The notes under the pieces: model-generated | The model's input: only the letters and a program-made list of their open reading frames with translations | Told to the model about the DNA's origin: nothing | The model's database searches: none | Position numbers and translations under genes: made by a program | Shown: piece by piece, positions 34,101 to 46,904 of the stretch | How the letters are laid out: each line of letters opens with the position of its first letter | How positions within the stretch are numbered: the first letter of the stretch is position 1 | Assembly (NCBI GenBank): GCA_958450365.1 | Contig: CAUEEP010000754.1 | Span: 1,024,001-1,088,000 of the forward strand | Length of the DNA stretch: 64,000 nucleotides | DNA from: Mesorhabditis belari | Taxonomy: Eukaryota; Nematoda; Chromadorea; Rhabditida; Rhabditidae | Direction: 5' to 3'

Positions 34101-35497
34101 AGCTAGAGCTGAAGCTAGAGCTGAAGCTTAGCCAACGATAGAAGCTGATAGTAGAGGCTGGCGGTAGAATGCTTTGTTTTATTCTCGTAAACATCGCCAA
34201 CAAGAGCTCCACAAACATTTTAATGGCATTCTGACCCCCAGACCAAAACACAAATGTTCTTAACGGCTATACAACTACAAATATTTCTTTGAAAATTGGG
34301 ATCTCTGTTTTTACTGGGTATCAAACTATCAAAACTGGGTTTCATAGTTTTGTCATAGTTCAGCCTTGGTTCTGGAATGATCTAGCCAGGTTTGGAGCTG
34401 GCTTTGATCTGGACTAGCTAGGTCTAGAGCTGGCTTTAGCTTGACCTAGTTGGCTTATGTCTGCAAAAAGTAGCCGTAGCTAGCCCGTAGCTAGCCAGAA
34501 ACCAGGCTGAGATTTGTTCTTGGCCTGATTGTGAGCCAAGCCTGAATCTGGCTTAGCCTAATTAGCTGATTAGTTGATTAGATTAGATCCGGTTCTTGAT
34601 CCGGTTCTTGATTTGGTTCTTGATCTGCTTCTTGATCTGGTCCTGGATCCAGTTCTGGATCTGAGCCTTGATCTGGTTCTTGATCCGGTTCCTGATCTGG
34701 CTCTGGATCCGGTTCCTGATCCGGCTCCTGATCTGGTTCTGGATCCGATCCTTGATCTGGTCCTGGATCTGGTTCTTAATCCGATCCTTGAGCTGATCCT
34801 TGATCCGTTCCTTGATCCGATCTTGGATCCGGTTCTTGATCTGGTTCTTGATCCAGTTCTTGATTCAGTTCTTGATCTGGTTCTTGATCTGGTTCTTGGT
34901 CTGGTCCTGGATCCAGTTCTTGATCCAGTTCTTGATCCGGTTCTTGATCTGGTTCTTGATCTGGTTCTTGATCCAGTTCTTGATCCAGTTCTTGATCCGG
35001 TTCTTGATCTGGTTCTTGGTCTGGTCCTGGATCCAGTTCTTGATCCAGTTCTTGGTCCGGTTCTTGATCCGTTCCTTGGTCCGGTTCTTGATCCAATCCT
35101 TGATCCGCTTCTTTATCCAATCCCTGATCCCCCTTCCATTGTACAATAGTCATTCTGCTAAATCCAAAATAGAAGAGAAGCTAAATGACGTTAAATCCAG
35201 AAGTTCAAAGTCAGAATTTAGCAATTTCTAGAGACAAACGAGGCACTGGAATGGTTTGTTTTTCTAAAATCCTTTCAATTCTTTTAATCCTTTCAATTCT
35301 TTCCCTATAAATGCTGAGGTAATCTTTTCTCGTTTCCAGTTCGTGAAATGGCATACAATGTGCTTGGATGTTTGACAAATCTCGGGACTTCTCTAAAAGC
35401 TTTCCACCCTCCATCCTCGTCAATGACGACTCTCCTGCTCGTCGCACTCAACATCTTCCTCGTCCTCGGTCTCTTGCGTATCATGAAAATTCTTTAA
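31179..35497 (+). CDS. Unknown protein with a C-terminal membrane anchor (tentative model)
   Basis: I do not recognise the family. Exons with good splice sites: 31179-31271 (MIHVFNHPIEPTSLDEFHQ start, donor GTGAGT), 33600-33674 (IKRRKEVKYLADGRKEINGD, basic), 33798-33897 (LWRTTITRGMAQEWRERAEG, donor GTGAGT) and 35340-35497 (REMAYNVLGCLTNL, then TTLLLVALNIFLVLGLL and a short basic tail RIMKIL, stop TAA). The first three join in phase. A small exon near 35228-35247 reads TNEALEW in the expected phase but does not join the last exon in frame, so a splice site or a base may be misread. The C-terminal hydrophobic segment suggests a tail-anchored ER or outer mitochondrial membrane protein. Introns contain large repeat arrays. 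Confidence 0.5.
31480..32165. repeat. Tandem repeat of about 180 bp, 4 copies
   Basis: The unit includes CTCAAATTTCTTGGTCCCCA, TTTTATATCAATCAATAGA, AAGACTTGCTGAATCTAATG and CAATCCTGAGATATT. It lies in intron 1 of the unknown gene. Confidence 0.9.
32825..32870. repeat. GGGAAGAG microsatellite
   Basis: Purine-rich 8-bp units in the same intron. Confidence 0.75.
33120..33370. repeat. 33-bp minisatellite
   Basis: The unit is GATCTGAACTAGATAGATCT + AGAGGTTGGCTTT, about 7 copies. Related sequence lies at 32445-32525 and 34375-34435. Confidence 0.9.
33940..34132. repeat. 12-bp minisatellite (GCTAGAGCTGAA), about 16 copies
   Basis: Very homogeneous. The minus-strand frame reads SSFS runs and is not a gene. 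Confidence 0.93.
34575..35135. repeat. 12-bp minisatellite (GATCTGGTTCTT) with higher-order blocks
   Basis: About 46 units. A block around GGTCTGGTCCTGGATCCAG recurs near 34893 and 35015. Because the unit is 12 bp, several frames stay open on both strands. I do not regard them as protein genes. Confidence 0.9.
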
Positions 35498-35829
35498 ATA
35501 ATCGTTATTAGATAGAAAACAGTGCACCAGATAAGGTGCGTTTATCAAATTATCTTTCCTTTCTTCATTTTCTTCTAAAATCCCTACTTTTTCACGGGTT
35601 TTTTTAAATTTTTTGATTTTTTGATTTTTGATGGATTAGTTTCATTTTTTTTATTCTTTCTTTGCCTTTCTTTTCCTTTCTTTTCCTTTCTTTTTAATGA
35701 TATATTAAATAAAAACTATATAATTATATAATTTCATTCATTTCTTTTAACAAATATTTCATGTAGAATAAAGTTTAATAAAAAATTTTAAAAAGAAACA
35801 AATGAAAATCTGATTTCTTGGAAATGATA

Positions 35830-35983
35830 TGTGCGCTCCAACTAAGAGAGAGAAATAGAAAAGATTGAAATCCATCAAACAGAAATCGAGATAACAGCAT
35901 GAACACCTTTCATGAGTCTAGATCAAGAAATACCAAGGCAATAGGCTATTATTTTTACTGTTTGCTCTAAGTTGGAACGCACA
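35830..35983. mobile_element. 154-bp inverted-repeat element, copy 6
   Basis: TGTGCGCTCCAACTAAGAGA at the left, CTCTAAGTTGGAACGCACA at the right, TA on both flanks. Confidence 0.82.
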
Positions 35984-36118
35984 TAACAATTCAGAAGTGT
36001 TGATTCACGTTTTCTCGCATTTTCTACTTCTAACTCATCGTCTCTTCCCTTGATCCCGAGGATAATTCCTCCTCGCAACAAGCTCAAGAACTTCGAAAGA
36101 AAGATTGAATCTGAGTTC

Positions 36119-36272
36119 TGTGCATTCCAACTAAGAGCAAATTACAGAAGTTATCGAAATCCATCAAGCAAAAATCGAGATAACAGCATGAACACCTTTC
36201 ATGAGTCTAGCTCAAGAAATCTCAAAGCAAAAGGCTATTATTTTTGCAATTCTCTTCAATCTGGAACGCACA
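36119..36272. mobile_element. 154-bp inverted-repeat element, copy 7
   Basis: TGTGCATTCCAACTAAGAGC at the left, CTGGAACGCACA at the right. Confidence 0.8.
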
Positions 36273-36648
36273 TACACGGCGCCCTATCAGCAGCTGTGAC
36301 TTGTGGCACGGGGCAATGGCACAGGGCATTTTCCTGGTACAACAACCAACCCTGGGTCATTATTGTGGTCGAAAACGGCAGAATATCATTCTCCTGAATC
36401 GTCTTGTAGCGCTGAGCGTAGAATTTGGGGTTTAATAGTTGTCCAGACTCGATCGATGAAGTACCAAAGCAGCACTTAAAGTTGTAACTGGTGGACGTTC
36501 ACTTTTTTATGCACGATGAACGTTTACCGTTTGCCGCGAGTTTGGCTCTGGACACAACAAGTGAAACAACAATTGTTTCGGTAAAGCGGAAGACCTCAGT
36601 ACAAAATCAGCTTTAAAAGACTTTTGTCAATAACTGTAAATTTGGAAA

Positions 36649-37290
<642 letters not shown>

Positions 37291-37539
37291 TTAAGAAAAC
37301 GAGAAATTGACACCATTTTTAGATCTTTTTTTACAAGTTAACTAAATATTTTAAAATTATTTTAATTTTTAAGCCTTTTTCTAAGCGTTTCTAAGCTTTT
37401 ATCTATACAGTTTGCCGCTAAGCTTACTGCTTAGTTTACTGCTTAGTCTACCGTTTAACCTAGAGCTCAAACAGTGAAGCGAGGGTGAGCTAGAAATAGA
37501 AAATGTGAATTAAAACTCTAAAATACTTTCGAATTATCA

Positions 37540-37692
37540 TGTGCATTCCAACTTAAATCAAACAGTAAAAATAATAGCCTTTTGCTTTGAGATTTCTTGA
37601 TCTAGACTCATAAAAGCTGTTCAGGCTATTATCTCGCTTTCTGTTTGATGGATTTCAATATTTTCCATAATTCTCTCTTAGTTGGAACGCAC
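37540..37692. mobile_element. 154-bp family element, copy 8, opposite orientation
   Basis: TGTGCATTCCAACTTAAATC at the left; inside, CTTGATCTAGACTCAT and TTGATGGATTTCAATA are the reverse of the other copies; it ends CTTAGTTGGAACGCAC. Confidence 0.78.
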
Positions 37693-38739
37693 CGAACTCA
37701 GTTTCAATCTTTGATCCAGAATTCGTTTGAATCTTTTAATACAAATTTTTAAACCTTCACAACCACAACTCAAAAACAATTGATCGATGAAATAGGTGAT
37801 ACTTTAATGTTTACGTGATTGCGTGTATTATCTGGTCACCCCAGCATTTCCATTTTCCCAGAAAGGGAGAGAGAGGAGAGAGCACAACTCTCAGCGTATC
37901 TCAGCGTCTTTCCGCTCTTTTCCTTTGCCCGCCTCCCGCAGTTTTTTTCGCGGCGGCCACCCCAATCGATCGTTTGTCTGTTCTGTCTGTGTCTTCACTC
38001 CTCAGTCTTCATGAGAAGAACATCGAGAAGATCGACTCACACCATTTTTATCCTCATTTTTTTACTTTTTCTAAAATTTTGCTTAACGAGTTGAATCTAT
38101 TCGCGCTTTTTTTAGTTTTAAAACTTTCTTTTTCATGTTTCGAAAGAAAGCTGCTAAGAAAAAGCATAAGAGAAAGCTGATAAGAAATAAAAAAATAGCT
38201 TTTATTTAACTCACACGACGATCCAATCTACCAATTGATCGTTCTAATAACGAGAATTTCTAGTGTCAACTCGTTTTTAAAGACTTTTCTTATTTATTTT
38301 GCATAAAGTTCTTGGTAAATTTGTACTAGTTTTAAAGAAGAGATTTAGAGCTATCGAATGACTATAATAACTTAACGTAAAAACTCTAATAGAACGTCAA
38401 CGCCTCGTACAGTCGCGTAGTCTAACTTCGTTTTCTCTAAGCTTCTAGACTTTTTGCCAGCTACACCTCTGATATCAAAAAATACTAGATTACAAGAGCT
38501 ATTATAAGAATTCAAATTTTGACATAACAGAGCGTGTGGAACCAATTTGAAAGACAAAACGGCTAGGTCAAATTACAGAAAATTGTCGATTTTTCTCTTT
38601 GCATAACTCCGTCCGTTCGCTTCCACAAGCTCTGATATGTCAAAATTTCGATTCTACGCCCTAAAATTACCTAGAAAAACAACTTTTGGAATAGAAATTG
38701 GTTAATATTAGCTTTTAGAGCTTTTTTAAAACGCGAAAA

Positions 38740-39430
38740 AAGGTGCGCAAATGGGTTAAGTGTAGAAAAAAGGTGCGCAGTTGGGCTAAGTGTGGAGAAA
38801 AAGGCGCGCAAATGGGCTAGTGGGAAAAGGGCGCGGGGGGAAAAAGGTGCGCAAATGGGCTAAGTGTGGAAAAAAGGTGCGCAAATGGGCTAAGTGTGGA
38901 AAAAAAGGTGCGCAGTTGGGCTAAGTGTGGAAAAAAAGGTGCGCTAATGGGCTAAATGTGGAAAAAAGGTGCGCTAATGGGTTAAGTGTAGAAAAAAGGT
39001 GCGCAAATGGGCTAAGTGTGGAAAAAAGGTGCCGTTGGGCTAAGTGTGGAAAAAAGGGCCTAATGGGCTAAAGTGGAAAAAGGTGCGCTATGGGTTAAGT
39101 GTGGAAAAAGGTGCGCAAATGGGCTAAGTGTGGAAAAAAGGTGCGCAAATGGGCTAAGTGTGGAAAAAAAGGTGCGCAGTTGGGCTAAGTGTGGAAAAAA
39201 AGGTGCGCTAATGGGCTAAATGTGGAAAAAAGGTGCGCTAATGGGTTAAGTGTAGAAAAAAGGTGCGCAAATGGGCTAAGTGTGGAAAAAAGGCGCAGTT
39301 GGGCTAAGTGTGGAAAAAAGGTGCGCTAATGGGCTAAATGTGGAAAAAAGGTGCGCTAATGGGTTAAGTGTGGAAAAAAGGTGCGCAAATGGGCTAAGTG
39401 TGGAAAAAAAGGCGCGCAAATGTCCAGGTG
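38740..39430. repeat. 30-bp minisatellite with higher-order duplication
   Basis: The unit is GGGCTAAGTGTGGAAAAAAG + GTGCGCAAAT. A block of about 260 bp (38850-39000) recurs almost exactly at 39110-39260. Four 30-bp subtypes (CAAAT, CAGTT, CTAAT, TTAAGTGTAG) keep the same order. Confidence 0.92.
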
Positions 39431-40750
39431 CGCAAAAAAAAAGGTCGCATTTGTCCCACTTTGATCCAAAATTTTTTCTGAATTAATCGAAATTTTTTTT
39501 GAAATTGAGCAACTACGAGCAAATCCTAATTACACGTCGAGTAAATTGAATATCTTTAAATTTGAAGGGAATTTGTGACGAAATTAGTTAAACAGCTGAA
39601 TATCTTTAATGTTTTTAAAAAGAGGGTTATAAAAGGCTCGTGAAAAATTAACGCTTTTGATTTTTCGCCCAAATTTTTTGCAAAAAATTTCGCTTAAAGA
39701 TTTTTAAATTTTTTTTCGTGTGTTTGTTTTTAAAAACTTTACTCGAACGATAACCACTATATTAGAATAGAATTGCACTAGGGATAAAGCTGTTCCAGCT
39801 GCCCCAAGCGCTCCTCGTTTCTCTCTCAATCACGTATCAATCCCCTTTGAATCCCTGTGCAAAGCTGCAAAGCAAAGCTGCAAACAAACCAAGACAAACC
39901 CTGCTCCTTGTCCCATCAATTCCCCAATCCCATTTTCGAATATCCAATTCAGGCGTTGCCTGTTTTCTCAAAGACAAATTTTTTTGGAGAGGGGCAGGGC
40001 TCTCTCACGATATCATCCCGCGAGCGCTAATCCGACGCCTTCTAATTTGGACCTACACCTCCAATCAATCCCCTCTTCTTCTTTTCTCTTCCCTTCTCCT
40101 CGGCTCCTTCAGCCTCCGCCCCTATAGGTGCAAAAGCCTCTCGAATATACGCAATGACCACAAATGAGCTGAAGCTCTAGCCCAGCTCTAGCTCTTTGTT
40201 TCTTTTGTTTTGCGGTTTCGGATCTGTGTAATTAAACCATATTACTCGTCTCTTTTCAATGCGTTTTGTTAAATTGAGCGGAGTTTTTAGCTTTCTTGTT
40301 AAATAGGTTTTAGCTTTCTTGTTAAATATTTGAATTCTATCTTAGCCAATATCCTAGCTATAGTAAAGTTTCTAGAATTGTGGCTGTTTTACTTTTTGGC
40401 TAGTATTTAAAAGCCAATCTTTAGAATTGTGTGGTTGTTTTAGTTTTGGCTAGTTTCTAAAATCATTTCAGGCTATTTTTAAGCTACTTTAGACTATTTT
40501 TAAGCTAGTTTAGGCTATTTTATGCTATTTCAATCAATTTCAATCAATCTATCTCTCTACTCCTTTAGTGAATTGCTCGCAATTGGGGGAAGAGATCGCC
40601 AATTCACTCAACGTTTTCCTAATGGCAATGAGGGGTCACCAATCGTCAAAAAAATGTTTGACTTTTTGGATAAGCATACAATCTTTTGCGAAGTCTCATT
40701 TGCGCTGAATGACGAATGTGAATTTGTGGCGGAAATGAGAGAAATTCTAT

Positions 40751-40951
40751 GGGGGTGGCTGCATTGCGTCAAATTTCTTTTGCCCAACTTGCCATAACTT
40801 TTTTCTAAATGAGCGAGTCTTTATGATTTTGGTGTCATTTTGTTGCACTTGATGAGTTCTAGAAAATGACGTGAAAATCATAAAGATTGTCCGATTTAGA
40901 AAAAAGTTATGGCGAGTTGCGCAAAAAATTTGGCCTAAAGTAGCCACCCGC
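40751..40951. mobile_element. 201-bp hairpin MITE with 9-bp target duplication
   Basis: The ends are GGGGGTGGCTGC and GTAGCCACCCGC. Inverted arms of about 95 bp include CCATAACTTTTTTCTAAAT (40791) and ATTTAGAAAAAAGTTATGG (40895). AAATTCTAT flanks both sides (40742-40750 and 40952-40960). A 9-bp duplication suggests a Mutator-like (MULE) origin; hAT makes 8 bp. There is no coding capacity. Confidence 0.8.
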
Positions 40952-41554
40952 AAATTCTATTTGTCATTTAGCGTGATACTGGCCGCTAAAACCTGCTCCT
41001 TTTTGTCTTTTTGGATAATGGGTAGACTTTCTAAGAGAAGAAAGGTTAATTATAATAAATGTAGACGTATTGGCCAATAGCTGTCTTTGCATTTGTCGCA
41101 TTTCTCACCGTTTTTTATTGTTTTATTAGTGCAGAATAAGGCACTTGTTTTCCAATGCGCGCTACGCGTTTGTCTCTTCTTTTTTTTTTTCAAATTTGTG
41201 TGCCTGGCTCTTTCTGTTTGCCCGGCTCACCCCCTCGACCTTCTTTTCCCCTCAAACACGCTTTGCAACCCCTCCAATCTTTCGATGAGTGCGAATTTAC
41301 TTTTACTTGCAACGATTTACCTGTTTATTGTTGATTTCCTGATTCCCGATGTAATTTAGCGCATCATTTGTCTCCCCATCCCCAAATCCGATGATTTTCT
41401 CTTTATTCCGTGTTGCCAGGACAGCATCACAACTCTTTTTTTGCTTTTTCCCACCTCCGACCATCAATTTCCACCATGAATTTCCTCTTTCTACTATTTT
41501 GTTTTTGCCTTTTTTTCATTTTTTAATATGATGCTTATTTTTCTTTTTAAATAG

Positions 41555-41618
41555 CAAGCCCGAGACGCGAATCGACTCGATTTTGCATCTTTTCAGTGCC
41601 CAGGATCACAATTGTAAG
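41555..41618 (+). other. Probable 5' untranslated exon of the PP2A B55 gene
   Basis: Bounded by TTTTTAAATAG and AAG|GTAAAC. It joins in open frame to 41873-41912 but has no ATG. The acceptor could also take a trans-spliced leader. Confidence 0.4.
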
Positions 41619-41912
41619 GTAAACTTTTATCTTTTATGTAGAAAAAGCTGGGATAGGTTGTAATTTTAGTTTCTAGTTGTAAGTTATAATTTTAGTTGTA
41701 ATTTTTGGAAGACAGCGTATTTTTAAACGTGATAACTGCCGATGAAACGTAATAGTTCTTTTTTTTTGTTTTTAGAAACGCTCTCTTAAAGGGGTTGAGA
41801 TTTTAACAAATAATGTTTACGTTGCGGTTCGTTTTTAAGTAGACATTCGTGCATTAATGTCTCAAATTTCAGCTCAATTTCTTCCCATCTGCCCAACGAA
41901 GAGACGCTAACA

Positions 41913-44677
41913 ATGACGATGGAAGTGGATGATGCAGGAACGTCGATGGACACGTCTGATGCTGGACCGATTGAATCGGGCGTTCAATGGAAGTTTTCGC
42001 AAGTCAAGGGGAATGTCGATGGAGAAGATACGCATACTGAAGGTAGTTTTATTGCTGGGAAATTTTATCTAAACATTGCAACGATCCTCTAATGCAAATA
42101 TTTAGCTGACATCATTTCTTGTGTCGAGTTTTCGCATGACGGAGAATACCTGGCCACTGGAGATAAAGGAGGACGAGTTGTCATCTTTCAACGGGATCAA
42201 AGTGTTAGTTTGCAATGTTTTTAGCATTTTTAAAATTGATATTTTTAGGGTAAATATGTGAATGGCTGCCGTTCACGGGAATACAACGTCTACTCGACTT
42301 TCCAATCACATGAACCTGAATTTGACTACTTGAAATCTTTGGAAATCGAGGAGAAAATTAATCAGGTTTGTTTAAATGAAAGGAGTGAGATATGTAAATG
42401 CTTTTTAGATAAAATGGCTCAAAAAGAAGAATGCTGCTAATTTCATTCTTTCTACAAATGGTAAATGTACATTTCATTGATAAATCTAATTCCTTGTTTT
42501 AGACAAAACTGTAAAGCTTTGGAAAATTTCGGAAAGGGAGAAGAAAGTCGCCGAGAACTCTTGGAATGTGCATCGACGGTTTGTACTCAAATATGCATAT
42601 AACCAAACCTTTTTGAATTTGTTGTAATCGAAAAACATTTAGAGCAAATCAGCAACAATTCGTTGGACAACTGACGATTCCCCAAATTGTGCCAATGGAG
42701 CTCATCGTTGAAGCAAGTCCACGACGAGTTTATGGAAACGCTCACACCTATCACGTCAACAGCATCTCGGTCAACTCGGATGAGGTAGTTTTAGTGCGGC
42801 ATTAAATGCATAAAAATGCTACACGATTACAGAGATATGCTGAAATTTTTCTTTTAAAATTAGTGCAACAGATTAATGGTTGAAATGAAAAGTGAAACCG
42901 GCAATGCTTCATATTGGGTTGGGGAGTATTAAATGATGTCCACATCCAAAGAAACGTCTATAACATCGAGTAGTCTTTATCAAATGACACGCGGGTCATT
43001 AGGTATCATTAGAAAGCTCACTTATTTCTCTACAAAATCGTATTTGAAATAGAACTCAAATTTCAAACCCATTGGACCTCAAGTTCCAACTTAATAAGAG
43101 TTAATTTTTTTCAGAAAATCTATAAATCGTTGGAGAAAATGACTGACATCATCATTACAAAAATTTGGCCGCTTATTTAATTGAGTGTGCTCAAGTTAAG
43201 TTTTTGTGTAAGGAACGAGTCAAGCGACAATCGAACTCCTTGTCATTTTAAGTGCTTGCGTTTAGGAGCCCATAAAATCCACAAAACAAAAGCTTTTCGA
43301 AATCTCTTAAAAGCCATTTGATAGAGCAATGATAGACCCTTTTTGATTATATAAACAATGGAGCTTTGATGCGTTTCAGAAAAATTTTTGAAAGTCAGCG
43401 CCATTTCATACTCCCAACCCAATACATCTGTTTTCAGGAGACTTTCCTATCTGCTGATGATCTGCGAATCAACCTATGGCACTGTGAGATCACCAATGAA
43501 TCATTCAGTAAGCAATATTTGTTTGTTTTCAAGTAAATTTTATTTTTAGATATCGTGGACATCAAGCCTGCTAACATGGAGGAACTTACTGAGGTCATTA
43601 CTGCTGCCGAATTTCACCCAACAAAGTGCAATGAGTAAGCGCCCTAAAAGTTTCTCCTGATATCTGAATTTAGATTTGTTTACTCCTCTTCCAAGGGTTC
43701 GATACGATTGTGTGATATGCGTGATCGAGCATTATGTGACCAACATGCTAAACGTCTGTTGAATTTAATTTTACACTTGAATAACCCTTGCTTTTAGTTT
43801 TTGAAGAAGCCGAGGATCCACAAGCTCGATCGTTCTTTTCCGAAATCATTGCCAGCGTCTCGGACGTGAAATTCAGCAATGATGGACGCTATTTGTTGAC
43901 CAGAGATTACTTGACCGTCAAGGTGTGCTGGTTAATGATAATAAACATGTGCATTTTAAGTGCTAGAGTAGACTATAAATTCTAACAACAGTATCGTATT
44001 TTTGGTTTTAGGTTTGGGATTTGAATATGGAGTCAAGCCCTGTTGAGACCTATCCCGTGCACGAACATCTCCGCTCAAAGTTGTGCCAACTCTATGAGAA
44101 CGGTTTGATTTTTTGGATTTCAATTTTTTTGAGAAATTTTTATGGAACTGGCACATACACAATTTTCACTTGATTTAGATTCGATCTTTGACAAATTCGA
44201 GTGTGGCTGGAGTGGCGATGACAAGTAAAAGAATCTTTAAAATAGGCAATAAAACATTTTCTTTAGGCATATCATCACTGGATCGTACCACAACCTATTC
44301 CGAACGTTCCCACGAGGCAATGGAGAGCCGAAAATGTGGGAAGCTCGACCGGGAGAGCCACATGTGCCACTAAGAACAAGACGCGTTGTTACGGGTGCTG
44401 CTAGACAGAAACGACGAGTTGGTGAGTGGTTTTTTTAAAATATTTGACTCATTGTGAAAGTGATTCGTCTTTAAAATCTCTTGGTTGTGTCAAACAGGGA
44501 AAAAGCATTTGCTATTGCAATTTTTTTTATTCAGGAATAACTGCAACTGATGAAGAAGAGTTGTCGCCCGATGCTCTGGACTTCTCGAAGAAGATTCTCC
44601 ACGCAACATGGCATCCGCGAGAGAACATCATCGCCCTTGCAGCAACGAACAACCTTTACATTTTCTCTGATGTATAA
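41913..44677 (+). CDS. sur-6: PP2A regulatory subunit B55 (PPP2R2 / sur-6 type)
   Basis: A WD40 beta-propeller that gives the protein phosphatase 2A holoenzyme its substrate choice in cytoplasm and nucleus; the nematode orthologue SUR-6 acts in mitosis and Ras signalling. Exons begin 41913-42042, 42106-42203, 42249-42365, 42409-42460 and 42503-42577, and continue to TAA at 44675. Hallmarks in order: [171 protein letters not shown], and the end SLDF-like [20 protein letters not shown] ... [12 protein letters not shown] 41913 gives an extended acidic N-terminus; ATG 41919 is an alternative. An intron at 42787-43436 carries a mariner-like MITE. AATAAA lies at 45709. Confidence 0.96.
42914..43422. 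mobile_element. 509-bp mariner/Tc-type MITE in a B55 intron
   Basis: Terminal inverted repeats TTGGGTTGGGGAGTATTAAA (left) and its inverse CATACTCCCAACCCAA (right) are flanked by TA on each side (42912-42913, 43423-43424). These features fit the Tc1/mariner superfamily. The inside has no transposase frame. The right end stops 14 bp before the splice acceptor, so the element sits next to the polypyrimidine tract. Confidence 0.8.
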
Positions 44678-45834
44678 GGTTTTTCTCTTCTTTTTTATGG
44701 TCACCATTTTTCTCGAAATCGCTAAAAGTCTCTTCGTTTCTTCCTAGTTCATTATAACTTATTCCCCTTTTAAAAATCTGCCGGTGAGCATTGACCGAAA
44801 TTTCCCTTAGCCACCAATTTGTTGTGTGTGTGTGAAACCTAGTGGGTCTGATTAATCACGGTGATCATCTAAGTTGTGCTCGTGTGTGTTCGTGTGAACA
44901 CAAATTCGGCCATTCATAAGCTTGTACTTCTGCAATATCATACCCTTGACGTGTTGCCCCCCGACTTGTTTTATATGTATTGTTTTTGCAGATTGATTCG
45001 TAATTATACAGAAAACTAGCTTGATTAGCTTTTCGAATTCATGACTCAACCGGTGATTTACCAGAACTTGATCCATTTCTAGATCGAATCGAATCAATTC
45101 AATGAATGGGGAATCAATTCCCTTTTTTGTTGTCTTTGAGGTCCATAGTTTTGATGTCACTTTCTTGTGCTAGCTCTTAAACCAGTTATGAATTAACTAC
45201 GAATTAGCGACGTAGGACAATTGATGTCCCCTTTTGTCTTGATTGCCCCAAGCAAAAAACCCGGTTGCGTTTTCTATGTGTCCACCCTTTTCACCAATTG
45301 ATGAGTTTACATTGTGTTCACTAGTTCTCGTATCACATTAGCACAGGTCAGCACAAATACTCGGCTTTTCTTCTCGTTTTTTCCTCCTCTCTCGAAAATT
45401 GCTCCTCTACAAGGTAGCCGTCCTATCTTTTTTATTTAAATGTTGTTGTGTTTAACTACATATGTTTATTTCCATTGAATAACGAGTCATTTTGCAGAGC
45501 AAAGCGCCACACTCCCCAGCTGTTTGTGTGCGCCTTTTTTTTTGCTCGTTTCTCTCTTCCACAATTTAATTTGTTGGCGCTACTTGTTTGGAATTATTTT
45601 ATGTTTAACTTGGGATTTTTATATATAAAAATCGATTTTTTTTATAATATCACTCCTATTTTTGCTCTCACTTTCTTCTTTTTGATGTAAACGATTTCTA
45701 TGGTGAGAAAATAAAGCACGTAAAGTTTCGTGGAGATGAAGAGTTAAAACAATGGGATCTCTGATGCCAATGGGGTTTTTAAAGCTACAGATTGTGACTC
45801 ATTACATTAGCGTTTTCTCGGAGAATGAACTACA
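44678..45834. other. B55 3' UTR and downstream DNA
   Basis: No exon is seen. T-rich with CA/GT stretches and an AATAAA at 45709. A 3' UTR of about 1 kb is possible. Confidence 0.45.
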
Positions 45835-45905
45835 ATAGACTACAGTAGACTACAGTAGACTACAGTAGACTACAGTAGACTACAGTAGACTACAGTAGAC
45901 TGCAG
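45830..45905. repeat. 10-bp repeat (GACTACAGTA)
   Basis: Seven tandem copies. Confidence 0.9.
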
Positions 45906-46904
45906 TAACCTGTTTACTCGTAAACCCTTAACGCAGCAAATTTTTATGCTTTACTCCCAGTATACAGAGACAACATAACTAGAGTTATCTACTTGAAATC
46001 AGAAATTAAATACAGCTAATGATGCCATACTTTCACACACACACACACACGCTTTCCTCGTATCCGCTCAACATAAGTGTGGCCGTGTATTTGGCCGTTT
46101 CCCCCCGTCATGTGTCCTCCTTCCCTCCTAGCCGTCATTGTGCACATGCTCGACAACCAGAGATGGGATTTCTTGTCGATTTCATGTCCTCTCCTAAACC
46201 CCTTTCCCGCATTGAAACCACTTGCTGTAATACGCGCCTCAAACACTTCCTCTTCTCTTCTCTTTTTTTTTTTTTTACTTTGCCTTTATCCAACACGAAC
46301 AATGCTGATTTGTAAGTGGTTGTTGAAATTGTTTAGATGTTTCTTTAGAAATCGCAGTTCATTTGCATAAAAGTGCTGATTTATGTGATGTTGTTTAGAT
46401 TAATGTTTCTTCTAACGGGTTAGATTCCCAATCAAGAACTATAGTGCAAAGTTTAAGCACTATAGTAAGCGTGGATTTATCCACTTTGGACTTTGTATTA
46501 CTTTGTAATCTATTGAATGAATTGGATTCGAAAAAATCCCATCGCAGCCGTTTTTACCGATTTCTTGTCGATTTTTACAATTTCCGCTTTACTTCAAGAC
46601 GAAATGCTGACTCAGAACAAAGAGAAGATCTTTCATGAAAGCAGCGAATGAAGAGAAGTACAAGTGCGCGAGACTTGTTTGTATTTGGGGGCTTCGTCGA
46701 GAAAGGGGAGACAGTGGTGGACAGTGGTTCTCAAGTGGGGAGGAGCGGTGAGTTGAGAGGACCCTGGACCCCCGCTCCACTTGTCCCTGTACCTCTCCCC
46801 CCGAACATTCCCTTATCCCGATCAACTCTCTTCTGTTCTTGATGCATCCGTTTGCAAGACATCACTCTTATTTTGATATCAACACTTGAGAATTGGCTTT
46901 CTTC

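Noticed and set aside
34574..35231. Frames rich in LDPVLD, EPDQE and WIKN repeats
   Set aside because: All come from one 12-bp repeat. Homogeneous DNA and openness on both strands argue against protein selection.
40522..40797. 91-codon frame ending in the 40751 MITE
   Set aside because: Its C-terminal third is the transposon arm. No homology is recognised.
42914..43422. Autonomous mariner with transposase
   Set aside because: The element is only 509 bp and no transposase frame or catalytic motif is visible.
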